This document shows, piece by piece, positions 62,391-64,000 of a stretch of 64,000 nt of DNA (positions are counted from its first letter, which is position 1; each line of letters opens with the position of its first letter). Location: assembly GCA_022578965.1 (NCBI GenBank), contig MU400532.1, positions 248,001-312,000 of the forward strand. The letters are read 5' to 3'. The DNA is from Xylaria sp. FL1777 (lineage: Eukaryota; Ascomycota; Sordariomycetes; Xylariales; Xylariaceae). Under the pieces are notes generated by a model. It was not told the origin of the DNA. It worked only from the letters and a program-made list of their open reading frames with translations, and did not search any database. The translations under genes were made by a program, and so were the position numbers.

Positions 62391-64000
62391 CTAGCCGTCC
62401 AGGGTTTGATGCAGAACGTTCACCCGATAGCTTTCGCTGCGCGCCATGAGCTCTTCGTGCGAGCCCTTCTCCACACACCGACCGTCTTCGATCACGAAGA
62501 TGGCGTCGGCGCGTCGAATCGTGTGTAGGCGGTGTGCAATGGCCACCACCGTGATACCGCGTGTCGCCTTCTCCAGCCCGTCTTGGAGCAGCCGCTCGGA
62601 TTCGGCGTCCAGCGCGCTCGTCGACTCGTCCAGGAGGAGCAGTCGCGGTTTCCGCACGAGAGCTCGAGCGATCGAGAGCCGCTGTCGTTGACCACCCGAG
62701 AGATGGCCGCCGTTGTTTCCACCCTGCGTGTCGTACCCGTCGGGCAACGCCGTGATTGTGTCGTGTATGTTCGCCAGCTTGCAAGCCTCTTCGATCTCGG
62801 CATCCGATGGCTCGACTCCCGGCCGAGCCCCGAGGGCTATGTTGAAGCGAATGCTTCCGTCGAAGAGCACGCTGTCTTGCGGTACGAGTCCGATATCGTC
62901 TCGGAACACGGGCTCTTTTTTGGAACTAATGTCAAATCCTCCAACCTCAATGACGCCAGACTCGATACTGTACATGCGCTCCAACAGCGATATGATGGTC
63001 GATTTGCCAGCACCACTAGGCCCAACCAGCGCACAGAATTGGCCTGGCGGAATTTCGAGATCAAGTCCCCTTAGAATCTGACGATTGGGCCGAGCTGGGT
63101 AAGAGAATTTGACTTGTTTGAATTTGACAGCAAGACCTCGCCCTGGTGTTGTTGGTGTTAATGTCCTTGACTCGATCATAGTCTCTGGATCCCTTTCCCG
63201 TGATGCCTTGTCTGCTGTTTTCGACGACCCGAGATCGATGAGATCACAGATGCGCCCTACGGACTGACCTGCGCGGGTGATTTCTGGCGCGAGAGTAAAG
63301 AATTGGCCCCAGAGCTGGGCGCTCACGAGGAGGGAGATTAATACGATGAAGAATTGCGCCTGCGTATACATTCCTGAAACGATTTGCTTTGAACCCCACC
63401 AATAAATGAGCGCATAAAGGAGATTTGAGATGCTCATGGACAAGGCTAGAAAGCAGTTGGACCAGATAATAGAGCGTGTTACTTCCTTGCGAGGCACTTC
63501 AAGCGAACGTTGGTACGTTCCTAGAATCTCTTGCTCCAAGGAAAGGGCCGCGACGGTCTTGATAGAGTTCACAGCTTCGACAGATATGCCAACTGATTTC
63601 TCAAACGCTTTTCCATGCTTCTCGTCAAATCGGGCGAGAATCCACAACTTCATGAATCCTGAGCCAAGCATGAGAGGCACGACAGCGAGACACACAACTG
63701 CAATCTTCCACGCGATAATATGGGACAAAATAATTGCACCAATGAAGTTAACAAGAATTGAAAACATGGTTCCGATGATGGATCCCGTCAAACCTCCGAT
63801 CGCTGCTGTATCGCTTGTAATAAAGGAGAGTAACGAAGACGGTGTTCGACTCTCAGATTGGTGCCATTGAAGGTCTTGTTCAAACAGCGATCGGAAAGAA
63901 AGCACTCTGATAACATATAAGACCTTTTCGGCCACCAGACCGAATGTCGACCAGCTAATTCCGTTGGCCAAGAACTCGATGATAGCGAGAATGAAGTAGA
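62391..64000 (-). CDS. ABC transporter, ABCB/MDR type, C-terminal part (cut by window end)
   Basis: The reading frame enters from the right edge and stops at 62391, so only about 536 C-terminal residues are seen, in a single exon. It contains most of one transmembrane domain (for example SLLSFITSDTAAIGGLTGSI, a loop with VSIKTVAAL-like VNSIKTVAALSLEQE, and several hydrophobic helices). The nucleotide-binding domain follows, with Walker A GPSGAGKST, Q-loop LVPQDSVLFDGSI, signature LSGGQRQRLSIARAL, Walker B LLLLDESTSALD and H-loop AHRLHTI. The type is a multidrug-resistance or a-factor-like exporter, most likely the second half of a full-size ABCB protein in the plasma membrane or vacuole. All key ATPase residues are present. 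Substrate and gene start lie outside what can be seen. Confidence 0.93.
   Translation of the reverse strand, partial: YFILAIIEFLANGISWSTFGLVAEKVLYVIRVLSFRSLFEQDLQWHQSESRTPSSLLSFITSDTAAIGGLTGSIIGTMFSILVNFIGAIILSHIIAWKIAVVCLAVVPLMLGSGFMKLWILARFDEKHGKAFEKSVGISVEAVNSIKTVAALSLEQEILGTYQRSLEVPRKEVTRSIIWSNCFLALSMSISNLLYALIYWWGSKQIVSGMYTQAQFFIVLISLLVSAQLWGQFFTLAPEITRAGQSVGRICDLIDLGSSKTADKASRERDPETMIESRTLTPTTPGRGLAVKFKQVKFSYPARPNRQILRGLDLEIPPGQFCALVGPSGAGKSTIISLLERMYSIESGVIEVGGFDISSKKEPVFRDDIGLVPQDSVLFDGSIRFNIALGARPGVEPSDAEIEEACKLANIHDTITALPDGYDTQGGNNGGHLSGGQRQRLSIARALVRKPRLLLLDESTSALDAESERLLQDGLEKATRGITVVAIAHRLHTIRRADAIFVIEDGRCVEKGSHEELMARSESYRVNVLHQTLDG

Noticed and set aside
62532..63074. 180-codon plus-strand frame opposite the ABC transporter
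   Set aside because: It lies antisense to the nucleotide-binding domain with all catalytic motifs intact; it is a shadow frame.

Overview
The window is nuclear DNA of a filamentous ascomycete (Pezizomycotina; Sordariomycetes is my best guess, from gene style only). The genes have short introns, mostly 50-180 nt, with GTAAGT/GTATGT-type donors, CTAAC/CTGAC-like branch points close to a YAG acceptor, and compact exons. The protein set (RBG1, MSS51, RSE1, a Sip3/Ysp1-type BAR-PH-VASt protein, an Adr1/AmdX-type zinc-finger factor) is fungal. No prokaryotic operon, CRISPR array, rRNA or convincing tRNA was seen. Gene models were built by joining reading frames by hand at splice sites; each joined CDS is a multiple of three and agrees with its family as I know it.

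Layout: 1-2184 is AT-rich and gene-free. 2185-3714 is the translation-associated GTPase RBG1/DRG1 (+). 3715-9905 is gene-poor. 9906-33071 is gene-dense: a CENP-B-type HTH protein (+), a PXA-domain protein (-) with a 1.08-kb intron, MSS51 (-), the SF3b subunit RSE1 (+), a RING-like/LysM/UBA-like protein (-), a 1,412-residue BAR-PH-GRAM-VASt sterol-transfer protein (+) and a DUF3074 START-like protein (+). 33072-45402 is about 12 kb of gene-poor DNA with one candidate small secreted cysteine-rich protein at 35416-35856. 45403-49378 is a two-finger C2H2/Fungal_trans regulator (+). 50937-54958 is a six-exon ArAE/FUSC-type membrane transporter (-). 54959-59176 is gene-poor. 59177-60494 is a zinc alcohol dehydrogenase (-). 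62391-64000 is the 3' part of an ABCB-type ABC transporter (-), cut by the window end.

Most genes are independent housekeeping functions: translation factor, splicing factor, COX1 translational activator, fermentation/redox enzyme, transporters. The one thematic neighbourhood is the pair of START-like lipid-binding genes at 25817-33071, in tandem on the same strand.

I found no clearly new multi-gene system. The observations most worth following are: six exact copies of the palindrome TACCTAGGTA, four of them within about 1 kb upstream of the zinc-finger regulator; the unusually long PXA-gene intron; two possible N-termini of the zinc-finger regulator around an intron carrying a 9-bp tandem repeat; the RING-like/LysM/UBA-like protein; the isolated cysteine-rich secreted candidate; and a potential G-quadruplex in an alcohol dehydrogenase intron.
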